A stretch of DNA of 47,876 bases from Pseudomonadota bacterium. GTDB lineage: Bacteria > Pseudomonadota > Alphaproteobacteria > SP197. Location: the NCBI GenBank assembly GCA_027592745.1, contig JAQCLG010000009.1:1-47876 (forward strand), in the 5' to 3' direction. Under the pieces are notes generated by a model, which was not told the DNA's origin, made no database searches, and worked only from the letters and a program-made list of their open reading frames with translations. This document shows, in pieces, positions 24,531 through 32,494 of this stretch (position 1 is the first letter of the stretch; each line of letters starts with the position of its first letter). Both the position numbers and the translations under genes were made by a program.

Positions 24531-25795
24531 CGTGCCGTCGAACGCTTGTCCCCGGCAGCCACGGTCAGCCGGCCCTGGCGCACGGCATGGGGCGTGCCGG
24601 CTTCCTCGCGGCCCTCGGCGAGATGCATCTGGACCAGCCGGTTGACGTTTTCCAGGCCGTCGAGCAGGCCGGGCACGACGACCTGGCTGGGACGGCGCTG
24701 CTGGGTGAGCTGGCGGATGGCCGTCGCCATGGCCTCGGGCACGGAGGCCTTGTCCTCGGTCAGCATGGAAATCAGTCCCAGTTCCTGGGCGCGACTGGCG
24801 CGGATGAGCTGCTCGCGGCGGGGGATCTGGCGCGGCACGATCAGCGCCGGCTTGTTGAAGGAGAGGATCTCGCAGAACGTGTTGTAGCCGCCCATCGTCA
24901 CGACGCCGGCGGCCGCCGCCATCAGCGCCTCCATGTGGGCATCGAAGGTGATGGCCGAGACGTTGCCCAGGCGTTCGACGCGCTCCTGGAACTCGGCCTT
25001 GGCCTCGGGCTGCATGAAGGGCCCGAACACGATCAACGCCGGGATTTTGGGCGCCATGGGCGATTCGTAGGCATTGAGCACCCAGTCGACGAGCGCCTCG
25101 CCGTCGCCGCCGCCGCCTGTGGTGACCAGGACGAAGGGTTTGGTGATGCCGTCGGGCAGCGGTGCGGCCGGCGGCATCTGGGGCACGCTGCGCTCCAGGT
25201 AGCCGGTATAGACCATCTTGCGTCGCACCGACTGGGGCACGTCGATCTCCGCCAGGGGATCGTAGACCTGGGGCAGGCCGTAGACCCAGATCTCGTCGTA
25301 GAGGTCGCGCAGCGCCGGCACCACCTTCTTGCGCCGCCATTCCGGCTTGAGCAGGACGGGATCGTCCATGACGTCGCGCAGGCCGAGGATGATCCTGGTG
25401 CCGCGGGCCTTCAGCATCTCGATCGTCTCGCGCACCTCGCCGCGCAGCCCAAGCGGCTCCTTGTCGACCAGGAAGATGTCGGGATCGAAGATGTCGGCGG
25501 TGTGCTGGATGATCGAGGCCCGCATCGCCATCGTCTGGTCGGTGTCGAGCAGCAGGTTGAGCGAGGTGTACTCGCCGTTGCGCAGCTTGATGACGCCGGG
25601 CACACGTACGAAGTCGACCCGCGCGCGGAAATCGAAGCTGCCGATGATCGGCGAACCCGAAAGGATCAGCACGGTCAGGTTGTCGACGGCGCCGACCATG
25701 GCATGCGCGATCGCACGACAGCGCCGGAGATGTCCCAGGCCGAAACTGTCGTGGCTGTAGATCAGCACACGCGGTCGCTGTGTGACCGTGGCCAT
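24527..25795 (-). CDS. MurG-like (GT28-type) glycosyltransferase, copy 1; first gene of the operon
   Basis: The 422-residue GT-B protein starts MATVTQRPRVLIYSHDSFGLGHLRRCRA-type, with the glycine-rich GLGHLRR loop at residues 19-25. VDKEPLGLRGEV and a D-rich segment follow; the C-domain has VLVTTGGGGDGEALVDWVL and MGGYNTFCEILSFNKPALIVP, then EQLIRASRAQELG. The nearest well-known relative by pattern is MurG, although this group is not known to work on peptidoglycan. It is the first gene of the minus-strand chain; GGGAG stands before ATG 25795. It is divergent from the ABC exporter-like gene, with 148 bases between them, so shared regulation is likely. Confidence 0.82.
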   Translation of the reverse strand: MATVTQRPRVLIYSHDSFGLGHLRRCRAIAHAMVGAVDNLTVLILSGSPIIGSFDFRARVDFVRVPGVIKLRNGEYTSLNLLLDTDQTMAMRASIIQHTADIFDPDIFLVDKEPLGLRGEVRETIEMLKARGTRIILGLRDVMDDPVLLKPEWRRKKVVPALRDLYDEIWVYGLPQVYDPLAEIDVPQSVRRKMVYTGYLERSVPQMPPAAPLPDGITKPFVLVTTGGGGDGEALVDWVLNAYESPMAPKIPALIVFGPFMQPEAKAEFQERVERLGNVSAITFDAHMEALMAAAAGVVTMGGYNTFCEILSFNKPALIVPRQIPRREQLIRASRAQELGLISMLTEDKASVPEAMATAIRQLTQQRRPSQVVVPGLLDGLENVNRLVQMHLAEGREEAGTPHAVRQGRLTVAAGDKRSTAR

Positions 25796-25858
25796 CCAGG
25801 CTCCCTTTCCCCCAACGGGTGGCGAACTATGCCACAGGGCCCCCGAGGACAAAAGGCG

Positions 25859-25905
25859 GCTGCGGCGGTGATTCGTTCACGGATTCCGCAGCGATGGCCT
25901 AGACT
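25859..25905 (+). promoter_or_regulatory. Divergent intergenic region: inverted repeat and weak promoter-like match before the ABC gene
   Basis: GCTGCGG (25859-25865) and CCGCAGC (25886-25892) are perfect arms around 20 bases. TTCACG at 25876 and TAGACT at 25900 have an 18-base spacing and resemble -35 and -10 elements for the plus-strand ABC gene. The match is only partial. The divergent start sites would lie on either side of this repeat. Confidence 0.25.
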
Positions 25906-25943
25906 GCCGCCCGTTCGGGGTTCCGGGGGTACGGTCGTTCGGC

Positions 25944-28670
25944 ATGGAACGGACCATTTACGATTTTGTTTTCAAGTTTTCGAAGCGGGAGCAGATCTTC
26001 ATCCTGCTCTTCACCGTGTTCTCTTTGCCGTTCTACTACGTCTCCCTCGACATCCCGAAACTGATCGTCAACAACGTGTTGAACGAGATCGCGCCCGAAC
26101 TGAGCGCGACGACGGAGACAAGCGGCCTCGACGCCACCGTGGAGACCATCGCGCTCGACCTGGCACCGCGGCCCTTCGTGTTGATGGGCTACGAGATCAT
26201 CGACATGCACCGGCTGTGGCTGCTGGCGGTCTACAGCGGCCTCTTCCTGCTGCTGGTCCTGATCAACGGCGGCTTCAAGTACTACATCAACGTCTACAAG
26301 GGCCGCCTGGGCGAACGCATGCTGCGGCGCCTGCGCTACCAGCTCTACAGCCGCATCCTGCGTTTTCCCTTGCCCCATTTCCGGAGGGTCAGCGCCGGCG
26401 AACTGATCCCGATGATCACCCAGGAAGTCGAACCCCTGGGCGGCTTCATCGGCGATGCGCTGGCCCTGCCGATGTACCAGGGCGGACTGCTGATCACCGC
26501 GCTGATCTTCATCTTCATGCAGGACTTCTGGATGGGCCTGGCCTCGATCTCGCTCTACCCCATCCAGGGCTGGATCATTCCCAAGCTGCAGCGGCGCGTG
26601 AACCTGCTGGGCAAGGCCCGCGTGCGCGAGGTGCGCAAGCTTTCGGAGCGGATCGCCGAGACCGCCCACTCGGCCGAGGAGATGCATGCCAACGGCATGG
26701 CGCGCTGGGAACTGGCGGAATTCAGCCAGCGCATGGGGCGGATCTTCGAGATCCGCTTCGACATCTACAACAAGAAGTTCTTCATCAAGTTCCTCAACAG
26801 CATCCTCGCGCAGATGACGCCGTTCTTCTTCTATGCAATCGGCGGCTACTTCGTGATCACCGGCGACCTCTCCCTTGGCGGCCTGGTCGCCGTGCTGGCT
26901 GCCTACAAGGATCTGCCGCCGCCCTGGAAGGAACTGCTCAACCACTACCAGATCCAGGCCGACGCCGGGATCAAGTACGACCAGGTCGTCGCCCAGTTCG
27001 CCACCCCGGGCATGCGCGAGGAGGAGATCGTCTTCGGCGATGGCAACCCGCCCAGGCTCGAAGGCAACCTCGCTGCCGTGAACCTGAAGTACGAGGAGGA
27101 CGGCGATCTCCTGATCGAGAACCTGTCGGCCGAGATTCCCCTCGACATTCATGTCGCCATCGTCGGCGACGCCGTCAGCGGCAAGGGCCACCTTGCCCTG
27201 CTCCTGGCACGCCTGCTCGACACCAGCGGCGGCACCCTGCGCTTTGGATCGAACGATGCCGCCCAGCTGGACGAGGCGGCCACGGGTCGCACGATCGGCT
27301 ACGTCGGGGCGACTTCGCACCTTTTCTCGGCCCCTCTGGTCGACAATCTGCTCTACGGCATCCGCCAGAAGCCGCAGGCCCCGCGCGAGGCGCACGACCC
27401 CGCGCGTCGCCAGGCGCTGGAGCGGTATCTCGACGAGTCCGGCAAGACCGGCAACAGTATTGACGACCCCGATGCCGACTGGGTCGACATGGCGAGCCTG
27501 GGCATCGCGGATCGCGAGGCCCTGATCGAGGCGGTGCGGCATGCCCTGGTCGTTGCCGACATGGAAAACGACGTCTATCTGCTCGGCCTGCGCGGCACGC
27601 TCGACCCCGAGGCCCGGCCCGAGGCCGCACGGCGCCTGCTGGAGGCGCGCCACATGCTGCAGGAGCGCCTGGGCGAAAAGGCCTACAGCGGACTGGTCGA
27701 ATCCTTCGACCGCAGCGCCTACAACCTCAACGCCACGGTCGGCGAGAACCTGCTGTTCGGCACGCCGGTGGGCGATGCCTTCGATCTCGAGAGGCTGCCC
27801 CAGAACGCCTATGTCATGGAGACCCTGACCAGGGCCGGGCTGGTCGACGACCTGCTCGCCATGGGCCACGAGGTCGCCCAGACGATGATCGAGCTGTTCG
27901 CCGGCCTGCCACCCGATCACGAATACTTCGCCCAGTTCTCCTTCATCAGTCTGGACGACCTGCCCGACTACCAGGCGATCCTGCGCAAGGTCGAGCGCGA
28001 CGGCCTCGACAAGCTCGACGAGACCGACCGCATGATGCTGCTGTCGCTGCCCTTCAAGCTGTCGCCCGTGCGCCACCGCCTGGGCCTGATCGACGAGGCC
28101 TTCCAGAACCGCATCCTGGAAGCCCGCAGCGCCTTCGCCGAGAACCTGCCCGCCGACCTGCGGGCCTCGGTCGAGTTCTTCGATGTCGATCGCTACAATG
28201 CCGCCTCCTCGCTGCAGGACAACATCCTGTTCGGCAAGCTGGTCTATGGCCGCGCCCAGGCGCAGTCCAAGGTCGGCGAGTTGATGTCGCAGGTCGTCGA
28301 GGCGTTGCACCTGCGATCGACCGTGGTCGAGGTCGGGCTCGATTTCGAGGTCGGCATCGGCGGTGCCCGCCTGTCGCCGGCCCAGCGCCAGAAGGCCTCG
28401 ATCGCCCGCGCCGTGCTCAAGCGCCCGGCCATCCTCATACTCTCCGAGGCGACAGCTTCGCTGGACGGCGCCGCGCAGAGCAACATATTGAAGAACGTGC
28501 GCGAGGAATTCCGCGGCCGCCCGCTGATCTGGGCCATGCATCGCCCAAGCCAGGCACGCGGCTTCGATCATGTCCTGGTGATGGCTTCCGGCCGCCTCGT
28601 CGATCGCGGCGGCTATGACGAACTGGTCGAAAAGAGCTCGCTCCTGAGCGAGTTGATCGCGGCAGAATAA
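25944..28670 (+). CDS. ABC exporter-like protein with a degenerate, expanded nucleotide-binding region
   Basis: The 908-residue protein has an N-terminal exporter-type membrane domain with about six hydrophobic segments in residues 12-325 (for example FILLFTVFSLPFYYVSL and FLNSILAQMTPFFFYAIGGYF). A nucleotide-binding region of some 540 residues follows; a normal one is about 240. Its Walker A is GDAVSGKG (408-415), with Gly where Ser or Thr is needed. The signature is LSPAQ (810-814) instead of LSGGQ, and Walker B is ILILSEATASLD (830-841), with Ser for the Asp but Glu835 kept. The H-loop His866 is present. Between Walker A and signature are three copies of an N-[LI]-L-[FY]-G element: 467-472, 601-606, 759-764. 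The ATG is 25944. It heads a likely operon with the cNMP-binding protein (24 bases later). I infer export of the glycan made by the divergent operon. Confidence 0.8.
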   Translation: MERTIYDFVFKFSKREQIFILLFTVFSLPFYYVSLDIPKLIVNNVLNEIAPELSATTETSGLDATVETIALDLAPRPFVLMGYEIIDMHRLWLLAVYSGLFLLLVLINGGFKYYINVYKGRLGERMLRRLRYQLYSRILRFPLPHFRRVSAGELIPMITQEVEPLGGFIGDALALPMYQGGLLITALIFIFMQDFWMGLASISLYPIQGWIIPKLQRRVNLLGKARVREVRKLSERIAETAHSAEEMHANGMARWELAEFSQRMGRIFEIRFDIYNKKFFIKFLNSILAQMTPFFFYAIGGYFVITGDLSLGGLVAVLAAYKDLPPPWKELLNHYQIQADAGIKYDQVVAQFATPGMREEEIVFGDGNPPRLEGNLAAVNLKYEEDGDLLIENLSAEIPLDIHVAIVGDAVSGKGHLALLLARLLDTSGGTLRFGSNDAAQLDEAATGRTIGYVGATSHLFSAPLVDNLLYGIRQKPQAPREAHDPARRQALERYLDESGKTGNSIDDPDADWVDMASLGIADREALIEAVRHALVVADMENDVYLLGLRGTLDPEARPEAARRLLEARHMLQERLGEKAYSGLVESFDRSAYNLNATVGENLLFGTPVGDAFDLERLPQNAYVMETLTRAGLVDDLLAMGHEVAQTMIELFAGLPPDHEYFAQFSFISLDDLPDYQAILRKVERDGLDKLDETDRMMLLSLPFKLSPVRHRLGLIDEAFQNRILEARSAFAENLPADLRASVEFFDVDRYNAASSLQDNILFGKLVYGRAQAQSKVGELMSQVVEALHLRSTVVEVGLDFEVGIGGARLSPAQRQKASIARAVLKRPAILILSEATASLDGAAQSNILKNVREEFRGRPLIWAMHRPSQARGFDHVLVMASGRLVDRGGYDELVEKSSLLSELIAAE

Positions 28671-28693
28671 GCCGCAACCATGGAGTACCCGCG

Positions 28694-29173
28694 ATGAGCC
28701 TGCAGCAGGATGTCGATCTTCTCCGCAACATCCCGCTCTTTGCCAAGATCGAGCCCAGCAAGCTGAAGCTGCTCGCCTTCACGGCGCAGCGTCTGAGCTT
28801 CGGCGAGGGCGACGTGGTCTGCGAGCAGGGCGACGAGGGCGATTCGGCCTACATCATCATCGAGGGCGAGGCCGACGTGATCGTGGCAACCACGGGTGGC
28901 CCGGTCACCGTGGCAACCCTGAAGAAGAACGATTTCCTGGGCGAGACCGCGATCCTCTGCGACGTGCCGCGCACCGCCACGGTGCTGGCCCGCACCGACC
29001 TGGAGACACTGATGATCTCCAAGGATCTCTTCTTCCAGCTGGTTTCTCAGTTTCCCTCGATGTCGATCGAGATCATGCGCGAACTGGCCCGTCGCGTGGA
29101 GCGTACCACCGCGCAGTTGCGCGAGGCGGTTTCCCATGGCGGGGGCCCGGCAGTCACGCCGCGCGGCCCATGA
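28694..29173 (+). CDS. Cyclic nucleotide-binding domain protein
   Basis: This is a single cNMP-binding domain of 159 residues without a DNA-binding helix-turn-helix or kinase part. FAKIEPSKLKLLAFTAQRLSF is the N-terminal helix region. The phosphate-binding cassette FLGETAILCDVPRTATVLA (about 82-99) has the key Glu84 and Arg93 of a competent site. The C-terminal helices are amphipathic and long (EIMRELARRVERTTAQLREAV). The stop overlaps the start of the methyltransferase gene by four bases (ATGA), and the Shine-Dalgarno GGAG precedes ATG 28694. The placement 23 bases after the ABC gene suggests it senses cAMP or cGMP and signals to that transporter, as a subunit or peripheral regulator. A class III cyclase lies in the same window at 8706. 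Confidence 0.88.
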   Translation: MSLQQDVDLLRNIPLFAKIEPSKLKLLAFTAQRLSFGEGDVVCEQGDEGDSAYIIIEGEADVIVATTGGPVTVATLKKNDFLGETAILCDVPRTATVLARTDLETLMISKDLFFQLVSQFPSMSIEIMRELARRVERTTAQLREAVSHGGGPAVTPRGP

Positions 29174-29655
29174 GCCGTCTCGACAGCGTCATCCGGCGCC
29201 TGACCGCCCAGCGCGCCTGCCTGGGCCTTGCCGCGAGCCTGATCGAGGGCCTGGACGGCCATGTCCTGGAACTGGGCTTGGGCAACGGCCGCACCTTCGA
29301 CCACCTGCGCGAGATCCTGCCCGGCCGCGAGATCTTCTGCTTCGACCGTCAGGTCGCGGCCCATCCCGACTGCATCCCCGATCCCGACCACCTGTTCCTC
29401 GGCGAACTGGAGGCGACCCTGCCGCAAGCCGTGGCCCGGCTCGGTGCCCGGGCGGCCCTGGTGCATGTCGACATCGGCAGCGGCGACGAGGCCGCCAGCC
29501 GGCGCCTGGGCGCCTGGCTGGCCGGCCGCCTTCCGTCGCTGCTCGCGCCCGGCGCCGTGTTGATCTCCGACCAGCCGCTGCCGCAGCCGGACTGGCGCAC
29601 CCTCGAGCTGCCCGAGGGTGTCAGGCAGGGGCGCTATTTCCTTTACCGCGCCTGA
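29170..29655 (+). CDS. Small class I SAM-dependent methyltransferase
   Basis: The 161-residue protein has VLELGLGNGRTFDHLRE at residues 36-52, the SAM-binding motif I. REIFCFDRQVAAHPDC and VHVDIGSGDEAAS follow as the later Rossmann strands, and the end ISDQPLPQPDWRTLELP contains the motif IV region. It is short compared with most methyltransferases (200 or more residues) and has no added acceptor domain, so it may work with a partner or on a small molecule. ATG 29170 overlaps the cNMP-binding gene's TGA. The target is unknown; modification of the exported glycan or its carrier is an inference from location. Confidence 0.8.
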   Translation: MSRLDSVIRRLTAQRACLGLAASLIEGLDGHVLELGLGNGRTFDHLREILPGREIFCFDRQVAAHPDCIPDPDHLFLGELEATLPQAVARLGARAALVHVDIGSGDEAASRRLGAWLAGRLPSLLAPGAVLISDQPLPQPDWRTLELPEGVRQGRYFLYRA

Positions 29656-29683
29656 GGCGGAGCGTTTCAGGCAGGGCTTTTCG

Positions 29684-30097
29684 ATGCCCTCGGCTGCGTC
29701 CATCATGACTACGGGAATCGGGAAAGACGCAGCCATGGTGGAGGACGATCCGGAGGATGCGATCGACCGTGAAGCGCTGAGGGCGCTCGAGGCGGTGCTG
29801 GGCGAGGAGCGCATGGCCGGCTTCGTGGGCGAGTACATCGTGGCGGCCGGCACGCTGCACGACGATCTCCGGAGGGCCTGGGCGGTGCGCGACTGGGACG
29901 CCGCCTGCCGACCGGCGCACAATCTTGTCTCCAATGCCGGCAACTTCGGGGCCCACCGCGTCGCGGCCGTGGCCGACCGGGCGCAGAAGGCCCTGCGCCT
30001 GCACGATGCCCAGGCCGTGGAAGAAGCCCTGGCGCCGCTCGAGGATGCCACGGCGACGGCCTCGGCGGAGCTGCGCCGCCTCTATCCCCGGGCCTGA
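29684..30097 (+). CDS. Hpt-domain (histidine phosphotransfer) protein
   Basis: The protein of about 137 residues is mostly alpha-helical and contains AHNLVSNAGNFGAHRVA, the Hpt signature; His79 is the likely phosphorylated residue. In many Hpt proteins the pattern is AHxLKGxAxxxGA; here Lys-Gly after it are Val-Ser, so the fit is partial. An EVLGEER-type helix lies before and REALRALEAVLG behind the start. Start choice is uncertain: ATG 29684, 29705 or 29735. I chose 29684 because CAGGGC stands before it. It follows the methyltransferase after 28 bases on the same strand, so it may belong to the exporter operon and link it to a phosphorelay. No kinase is near. Confidence 0.65.
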   Translation: MPSAASIMTTGIGKDAAMVEDDPEDAIDREALRALEAVLGEERMAGFVGEYIVAAGTLHDDLRRAWAVRDWDAACRPAHNLVSNAGNFGAHRVAAVADRAQKALRLHDAQAVEEALAPLEDATATASAELRRLYPRA

Positions 30098-30125
30098 GCC
30101 AGGCGCCGCGAAGAGGGGATCGGCC

Positions 30126-31073
30126 CTAACGTGCCGCCAGCCGGCGGTCGATGGCGTCCCACAGGGTCGCCTCCAGCTTGACCCCGTCGAAGCGGTTGAT
30201 CTCCTGGATGCCGGTCGGCGAGGTGACGTTGATCTCGGTGAGGAAACCGCCGATGACGTCGATGCCGACCAGGAGCATGCCGCGGCGGGCCAGCTCCGGC
30301 CCGATCGTGTCGCAGATCTCGCGTTCGCGCTGGGTCAGGGTCGAGGCCACCGGCCGGCCGCCGACATGCATGTTCGAGCGTGATTCGCCGGCCGCGGGGA
30401 TGCGGTTGATCGCCCCCACGGGCTCGCCGTCGATCAGGATGATACGCTTGTCGCCCTCGCGCACCGCGGGCACGTATTTCTGCACGATCACCGGCTCGCG
30501 GAACATCTGGGTGAACATCTCCAGCAGCGCGCCCAGGTTCTCGTCGCCCGGCGTGATGTGGAAGACGCCGGCGCCTCCATTGCCGTAGAGCGGCTTGACG
30601 ATGATGTCCTGGTGCTCCTCGCGGAAGTCGCGGATCGCCTGGGCAGAGGACGCGATCAGCGTCGGCGGCATGACACCCTCGAACTGGGTGACGAAGATCT
30701 TCTCGGGCGCGTTGCGCACCTCCGCGGGATCGTTCACCACCAGCGTCGCGGGGTGAATCTTCTCGAGCAGGTGGGTCGCCGTGATGTAGGCCATGTCGAA
30801 GGGCGGGTCCTGACGCATCAGGACGACATCCATCTCCTGCAGGTCCATCAGAGCGGGATTGCCCAGGGTGACGTGGTCACCCTTCTTGCGTCGCAGGAAC
30901 ATCGGGCGGGTGTAGGCCAGCACCCTGCCCTCGCGGAAGATCAGGTCGCGTGTCGTGTAGAAATAGACCGCGTGGCCGCGCTCCTGAGCTTCCAGCGCCA
31001 TGACGAAGGTGGTGTCGGCATCGATGTCGATGCCCTGCACCGGGTCCATCTGGACCGCGACGGATAACGCCAT
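30126..31073 (-). CDS. gshB: Glutathione synthetase
   Basis: The 315-residue cytoplasmic enzyme joins gamma-glutamylcysteine and glycine with ATP. The N-terminal domain starts [22 protein letters not shown], a family mark with DPxxxIxxxxDTTF. The ATP-grasp core has [14 protein letters not shown], and [11 protein letters not shown] and RSNMHVGG follow. The terminal [23 protein letters not shown] carries the Asn/Glu metal ligands. ATG 31073 has GAGGGG seven bases upstream. The length matches the family. It ends in TAG after RRLAAR. The neighbours are a BON-domain lipoprotein upstream (85 bases) and the convergent Hpt gene. The gshB-BON-yraN order is common in alphaproteobacteria. Confidence 0.95.
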   Translation of the reverse strand: MALSVAVQMDPVQGIDIDADTTFVMALEAQERGHAVYFYTTRDLIFREGRVLAYTRPMFLRRKKGDHVTLGNPALMDLQEMDVVLMRQDPPFDMAYITATHLLEKIHPATLVVNDPAEVRNAPEKIFVTQFEGVMPPTLIASSAQAIRDFREEHQDIIVKPLYGNGGAGVFHITPGDENLGALLEMFTQMFREPVIVQKYVPAVREGDKRIILIDGEPVGAINRIPAAGESRSNMHVGGRPVASTLTQREREICDTIGPELARRGMLLVGIDVIGGFLTEINVTSPTGIQEINRFDGVKLEATLWDAIDRRLAAR

Positions 31074-31157
31074 GCGGCAATCCCCTCAGACGAAAGGCGG
31101 CCGGTGCCGGACATGCAGGGCCGCAACGGCGCCCTGCTTAGCACGGCAGCGAAAGGC

Positions 31158-31748
31158 TCAGCCAGCGCTCCCCTTCACGCGGATATGGCTGACCACCTGC
31201 TTGACCCCGGAGATCGTGCGGGCATGGTCGATGACGCGGTCGAGTTCCGCCTGGTTCTGGGCGATACCGGTGAGATAGACGATCTGGCCGACCGTATCGA
31301 CGTTGAAGTTGATCGCCTGGATCTTGCCGTCGAACAGCAGGTCGGCGCGCAGCTCGTTGGAGATGCGCACGTCGGTCATGTAGCTGCCGATGCCGCCCTT
31401 GTCGGTCACCTGGATCTCGTTGATGACCTCCTTGACGCCCTCGGCCTGCCAGGCGAGCCGCACCGCTTCCATCCGGTCCTGGGGATCGACGACCTTGCCG
31501 GTGAGCAGGACGCGACCTTCGGTGACGTCGATCGAGACGTCCTGGAACAGCCTCTCGTCGTAGGAAAAGAGGCTCTCGCTGACGGCAATCTTGATCGTGG
31601 CGTCGTCGACCTGGGTGCCGACCGTGCGCTCCTCGGCGACAGCGATGCCGCCGGTCGCGGCGGCGCCGACGAACAGGCCGACGCAGCCGGTGGAGCCCAG
31701 GCCGATGGCGCACAGGGCAAGGATCGTGACGAGGCGCGGGAGCGTCAT
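31158..31748 (-). CDS. BON-domain lipoprotein (DolP-like)
   Basis: The 196-residue protein has an N-terminal signal with a hydrophobic core and a possible lipobox cysteine at Cys22 (STGC; the preceding residues are not the usual L-A/S-G/A, so lipidation is likely but not certain). Two BON domains follow: residues about 50-115 (FQDVSIDVTEGRVLLTGKVVDPQ) and 120-190 (NFNVDTVGQIVYLTGIAQNQAELDRVI). Each is a beta-alpha-beta fold that binds phospholipid. This two-BON form is typical of outer-membrane DolP/YraP, which supports envelope integrity. It is placed upstream of gshB on the same strand and downstream of yraN. Confidence 0.88.
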   Translation of the reverse strand: MTLPRLVTILALCAIGLGSTGCVGLFVGAAATGGIAVAEERTVGTQVDDATIKIAVSESLFSYDERLFQDVSIDVTEGRVLLTGKVVDPQDRMEAVRLAWQAEGVKEVINEIQVTDKGGIGSYMTDVRISNELRADLLFDGKIQAINFNVDTVGQIVYLTGIAQNQAELDRVIDHARTISGVKQVVSHIRVKGSAG

Positions 31749-31844
31749 CGCGGGGTATCCCCTTGTTGCTGGTCGCTGCGAGTATAGGTTCGAGACCGGC
31801 ATTGGCACATCACAAGCCGGCATTTTTGCGGCACAAGGCCGGTT

Positions 31845-32210
31845 TCAGGGCCGCCAGACGTCGCGGTGATGGCGCGGCAGGCGACCTGAGACGACCTCGA
31901 TCAGATCAAAACGCCGCTCGCACCCGCCAAGTTGCCGATGGCGCGCAACATGGCCGTCGAGTGCCGCCGCGATGCGCTGCCACTGACGCGGCGCGACCAG
32001 TTCGCTCTCGCCCTTGCGCCGCGCCTTGACCTCGCAGGCGACCAGCAGGCGCCCCCGCCGGGCCAGGATGTCGATCTCGCCGCCCGGGCCGCGCACCCGC
32101 CGGGCGAGGATGCGGAAGCCCTGGCAGATCAGCAGCAGCGCCGCCAGGGTTTCGGCCCTGCGGCCGTAACGTTCGGCATCGCGCCGCCGGGGATCGGCAG
32201 GACGCGCCAT
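31845..32210 (-). CDS. yraN: YraN family protein (UPF0102, putative endonuclease-like fold)
   Basis: A 121-residue protein with an endonuclease-like core: an N-terminal helix with RRDAERYGRRAETLAALLL, then GPGGEIDILARRGRLLVACEVKAR. This is the E-x-D and E-V-K pattern of the family's PD-(D/E)XK-like site (Glu45, Asp47, Glu59, Lys61 approximately). YraN is a widespread small protein of unknown cellular role. ATG 32210 was chosen for the family start ARPADPRRRDAERYG. It lies three bases downstream of the stop of the small membrane gene. In many alphaproteobacteria rsmI precedes it; here the small membrane gene lies in that place. Confidence 0.92.
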   Translation of the reverse strand: MARPADPRRRDAERYGRRAETLAALLLICQGFRILARRVRGPGGEIDILARRGRLLVACEVKARRKGESELVAPRQWQRIAAALDGHVARHRQLGGCERRFDLIEVVSGRLPRHHRDVWRP

Positions 32211-32213
32211 GCG

Positions 32214-32411
32214 TTAGGCCAGCATGTGGAGCAACCAGACCAGCACGATGGCGGCCGCACCGGCAAAAGCCAGGACGAGGGCTAGGGCAATCGCGCCGCG
32301 CCGGCCGGCCGAAGGCATCGGGCGGGCCGGGCGGCTGCCCAGCGCGCCCGCGACGATCACCGCCAGAACGATCATGCCGCCCAGCGCCAGGGTGGTCATC
32401 CAGATGTCCAT
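32214..32411 (-). CDS. Small two-helix membrane protein, unknown
   Basis: Sixty-five residues. An N-terminal hydrophobic segment (residues 5-24), a basic, proline-rich loop (GSRPARPMPSAGRRG), and a second hydrophobic segment (residues 40-61). No family is recognised. It ends in TAA three bases before the yraN ATG, so the two are probably co-transcribed. It lies between yraN and the divergent LpoA-like gene, where rsmI is usually placed in related genomes. Confidence 0.55.
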   Translation of the reverse strand: MDIWMTTLALGGMIVLAVIVAGALGSRPARPMPSAGRRGAIALALVLAFAGAAAIVLVWLLHMLA

Positions 32412-32494
32412 GACTGGAAGGCTCCCGTCTTCTCATTTCCGCCCGGTTCGCCAAAGATGATAACAGAGGTGCCGGCCTTACGGAGACAGCAGCG

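Noticed and set aside
25899-28571. An 890-codon open frame on the minus strand across the ABC exporter-like gene
   Set aside because: The plus-strand frame carries recognisable exporter features and the minus translation is an antisense GC artefact.
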